This document shows, one piece after another, positions 58,377 to 64,000 of a DNA stretch of 64,000 nt. Position numbers and translations under genes: made by a program. How positions within the stretch are numbered: the stretch's first letter is position 1; each line of letters begins with the position of its first letter. Source of the stretch: Spinacia oleracea (Eukaryota > Streptophyta > Magnoliopsida > Caryophyllales > Amaranthaceae); the NCBI RefSeq assembly GCF_020520425.1, contig NC_079491.1, positions 7,055,143-7,119,142 of the forward strand, in the 5' to 3' direction. The notes below the pieces were generated by a model, which was given only the letters and a program-made list of their open reading frames with translations, had not been told where the DNA came from and searched no databases.

Positions 58377-60090
58377 ATCAACTAACATAGTAATTCAATT
58401 TAGGGTGATGATAAAGGTCGCAACTTGCGACAACATTTAGTTGTCGCAATCTTACGTGTCGGAGTTTAATTAGTACATATAGGCGCCACGTAGGATGTGC
58501 GTCATCATAATATTTTTATTATCAATGCAAAATTTTTACTATGAAAATATGTAAATAAGGTAATCGATATAAAAAAAGAAATAAATTAGAATATTAAAAT
58601 TTTCCTACCTTTATTTTAAACATGTATAATACGATATATAAGTTAAATATTTTAGATTCCAATTTAAATCAAGTCACATAAGTATGTCATGTCATCATTG
58701 TGACACGACTTAAAGGTCGCATGTTGCGACCTTTATCATTTTCGTTCAATTTATAATTGAAATAGAGAGTTGAGGAATCGTCCAAAGGCAATAGGGTAAA
58801 AGACATAAAGGTAAAGGGAAGTCTCAATCGAAAAAACAAATGGGGGTAGGGGACTAGGAAGGGGCCATTGGCTTTGATAAAATGATTCACTTTCGGACAG
58901 CCTAAAAAGCAATTGATACGTTAAGCATATATATCAGATTACATGGGAATGAAAGTGAAATAAAGAAACAAAGTGATGTGAAACTCATAAAAAACCCAAT
59001 CTACAAATATATTTCGTTATTGCCCTCTAATTTTCTCCATTACTAGTCATATATACACGCGATATAAGCTTATATGTATACTATCCACATGCATAAACGT
59101 GGTAAATTATTTATTTTTTAAAAATATCTTGGAGTAAAATATTAAACGAACATGGATAATATAGACATTTTACATGAACATAAAAATTATCATCAAGGTA
59201 TTATAGAGGTTTTGGGCGCCACTTTACCTTAAAAAAGCTCTTACCTAAGATTGAGAATTTGTGATAAAAGTGTAAACTCTACCCTAAGTGGATTTCATAG
59301 TGGGAAACTACATTTAGTGCATACACTTTTTTTCAATTGAAACGTCAATGTAGCCTATAATAATCTAGATGGCTAGACTTGATGTTTCCACGAGGTCAAG
59401 TGCCTCACGCTATTATTTTCTCCCCAAACTTTGTAGTTTAACTTCACTTTAAATTTCATCCAACCAGATATTTATTAACGTTGGAGGAGAATCCAACCAC
59501 ATACAAGTTTATTAGAATAATTCCAATAGTTAGCTATAAGGCGGTGTGACAAAAATTGCCGCATTAAATTTATATCTAAATTATTTTTGAAGCTACAAAG
59601 TTTTCCATTAGCTGACTACAACATTTACCCTTTTTATTTTTTCTCTTCAGCTAACCTGCTCATATGAGCTGGAGTATAATATTTTGATAGTTGCTTACGT
59701 AATTTATGTACTAACAATTTACTTACTCATATATTTTTATTTTCTGTCCTTTTTATGATAATTGAAGTTGCTCTTTAAATTCTATCATAAAATCAATTGA
59801 TAATTAGAGTAGTACTGCGAAATAAACTAATAACCCACCAATCTTTATCTTATGACCTGATATTTTTTGCTCTACTTTTTTCGTTGTGGACAGTCAATTG
59901 AGTTGTACATCTGTACATGTACACTTTCAATTTACCAAAAACTAACTCCAGCTTGGTTAATTAAATGCATGTCCATTAATTCGTTTCCTGTTTGCTTCAT
60001 TTGTTGGACAAATAAACCATAGAAAGTTAGCTGTCCAAAATAAGTGGAGACAGTAGACCAGTACACAATTCGAACTGAACTTGTGACCTA
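58377..60090. other. Intergenic
   Basis: About 58420-58740 shows GTCGCAA.TTGCGACC words (GGTCGCAACTTGCGACAAC on the left, GGTCGCATGTTGCGACCTTTATC on the right) that may be the ends of another MITE. No gene is seen. Confidence 0.4.
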
Positions 60091-60450
60091 CTCCCTCCGA
60101 ACCTAAATGTTATTCCCGTTTGTCATTTTATCTGGTTATTAAGGAAAAAGAAACATTATAAGATTAACTATTATTAATATAGTTTTATGGGGAATTGTTG
60201 CTTTTTGATTCCATTTTCACAAGAAAACAAAATAATTGAACCAATAGAATTTTAGGAATAAAAATGCCAACTCGTTAATCCATCCAAACTTAAACCAACC
60301 AATGAGACTACAAGGTTTTTTATTGATAAACCAATAGAATTACAAAGTTAAAATTACAAGGAAGAGATTAAAAAGGAAATAAAAGAAATGGGAAGATTAT
60401 TTTGAGACACTAAAAAAGAAAACGGGAATAACATTTAGATTCGGAGGGAG
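60091..60450. mobile_element. Stowaway MITE with intact ends
   Basis: 360 bp. Left CTCCCTCCGAACCTAAATGTTATTCCCG and right CGGGAATAACATTTAGATTCGGAGGGAG are inverted repeats with one mismatch over 28 bp, bordered by TA. Among the least decayed MITEs here. Confidence 0.9.
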
Positions 60451-62034
60451 TATAATATATACACTAATACAAATACCTTTGTTTTTTATAATTAGGCCAA
60501 TATGTTATTGGTATAAAACTATAAACTTAATTGGGATGTTTGTAAATCAAAGAAGGTGGTTGTACAACCCTCTTTACGGATTACGGTTAATTTATATTAT
60601 AGGAGGATTTCAAGGTCAATGTTAGATTATTTTTTTAATGCATTGCTGGTCAATACGTACGCAGTTGACAATGTAACAAAACAAAACCAAGCAATTTAGG
60701 TCCAACACCACAATTCAACTTATTATTTGTAGTTTCCTTCTAGAATCCCAAGAATTCATATTACATTATACGGATATTTCATGAAATACCCCCGAGTTTT
60801 GAAGTAATTCACTAAATGCCCATCAAGTTCCAATAATTCACCAAATATTCCTGACAATTGACTTAATACCCAAAATACCCTTATTGATAACGGTCCGTTA
60901 GTCCGCCGTTAGCCTAGTTTCATAATTCACCAAATGCCCCTTTTTAAAAATTTATTTCACCAAATACCCCTATTATTAAAATTATTTCACCAAATGCCCC
61001 AAACTTAAAAATAGTTATTCTGATGTTCCAACGACTAGTTTTTTCGTTTGAAAAGTAGTCATTGCTTATAGTTATTCTGATGTTCCAAATGCTTCATTAA
61101 AAAAAACCACGTAAATCTACCGGGAAAAAAAGTTGGGTCATGGGTTTAATTGAATGGGTAGAGAAACTATACACCAAAGTTGTTCTTCATAATTGATACA
61201 ACAACTTTAGTTTTGCCTAGATGATAATGGCTGTCACGTTAATTAGGAAGGTTTACATATTAAATTCACAATAATTAAGTTGTGAATTTTGTCTGATTAG
61301 GAAAAGGTTTAATGCAATGGTACCCGCCATTTCCCTAATCTTTTGTGTTTGATAGCTTCATCATTATCATCAATCATTGGGCATTCAACTCTACTCGTTA
61401 TATTCTCTGGCACATGTCTAACTTTTTCATCAAAATCATCTGTCATATTATTCACATTCTTTGGAACCTAGTAGCATAAACATAATTCATCAAATCAAAC
61501 ATATTTTAACTTAATTTTAATTTATTAACATTATTTGACGTTGATAAATCTTCTGAGTCAAGTCGATTCTAGCGTTGGAAGAGAGTCTGATTGAACTCTT
61601 ATAAGATTGGTAGAATTTTGTCCTAAAATCAATTGATGATAGGCGAAGATTGAAGTGACTCACTAATTTTATATGTTAGTCATCCTCCCTCTCTTTTCTT
61701 TAAATGTGACAATCAGTCCAATTTACATTGAGATATTTTTTTTTTATTTTTTTTTTGAGGAAAAGATATTATTTTTTAATTAACCCTTATTAATTTATCT
61801 TTGAAATCTCTATTTTCGGTTGATTCAAATCAATTTAATGGGATTTATTCTCTCAAAATCATTGGAAAAATAGTCCAAATAAATTTCTAAAGTTCTTAGC
61901 ACTTATACATAATACTTCGTATAAGTTCAGTTGAGATAAATTTGAATAACTTCAAGAGATATATTTCTGTATAAAAAAAACAAGAATTCTTCTCTTATCT
62001 CTAGATTTTGGAATTTTGTAGATGCAAGTTTAAT
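60451..62034. other. Intergenic, with a CACCAAATGCCCC repeat cluster
   Basis: 60780-61000 repeats variants of TTCACCAAATGCCCC about six times at irregular spacing. The remainder is AT-rich without a gene. Confidence 0.5.
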
Positions 62035-62186
62035 TTATCTTTTTTTTCTTTTTCATTTTTAGTGTAAATGAGCTACTTGGACAATATAAATTACAAGTGG
62101 GGACGGAGGATGGGGATACGAACCTGAAATCTAAAGTACACAGGTCCCAAATCTTATTCACTATTCCAATAGCTCATTGATTTGTC
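62035..62186 (-). mobile_element. tRNA-derived SINE (family 2), copy 2
   Basis: Relative of 36919-37046 (shared GGACAATATAAATTACAA and GTACACAGGTCC). Flanked by a 14-bp duplication GATGCAAGTTT(A/T)AT with one mismatch (62021-62034 and 62187-62200). T-rich left end is the A-tail on the minus strand. Confidence 0.75.

Positions 62187-64000
<1,814 letters not shown>

Overview
The window is nuclear DNA of a flowering plant. It is AT-rich, has spliced genes with GT-AG introns, and is crowded with LTR retrotransposons, MITEs and tRNA-derived SINEs. The very frequent words TACTCCGTA and CGGAGTA in old MITE ends are, from general knowledge, common in the beet/spinach/quinoa family (Amaranthaceae, Caryophyllales). 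That placement is an inference and the species is not determined.

Positions 70-22889 are almost entirely retrotransposon. A young Copia element (70-5258, minus strand) lies about 400 bp from a second Copia element (5665-22889, plus strand). The second one is split in its integrase region by a large Gypsy chromovirus (7987-19925) with 2753-bp LTRs in which I saw no difference. All three keep clean 5-bp target duplications, tRNA-iMet-type primer sites and polypurine tracts. LTR divergence fits the nesting order. The Gypsy element looks whole and carries an extra acidic reading frame between its 5' LTR and gag.

Positions 22890-28185 hold MITEs, a minisatellite of roughly 105-bp units, a SINE and a 66-bp promoter duplication, and no gene. 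Positions 28186-45723 are the genic core. Two plus-strand SRO genes (plant-specific inactive PARP-like plus RST domain proteins) have the same five-exon plan with identical intron phases, so they are paralogues from a local duplication. Between them on the minus strand is a three-exon KAE1/OSGEP gene, the catalytic subunit of the tRNA t6A-forming KEOPS complex. The second SRO gene has a poly-asparagine tract and MITE-filled introns.

Positions 45724-51118 are repeats and degenerate sequence. At 51119-52048 is an intronless DUF1645 gene with a TATA box and a distant G-box. From 52049 to the end I see no gene, only a succession of Stowaway-like and CACTA MITEs, SINEs, a probable small Helitron and a (TA)n tract of about 100 bp.

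The host genes do not form a pathway together. SRO and DUF1645 proteins are associated with stress responses in other plants, and KAE1 is a translation housekeeping gene. The most unusual items are the acidic extra frame in the chromovirus, the SRO pair around KAE1, and several cleanly datable nested insertions (hAT MITE inside SINE, CACTA MITE inside Stowaway-like MITE).
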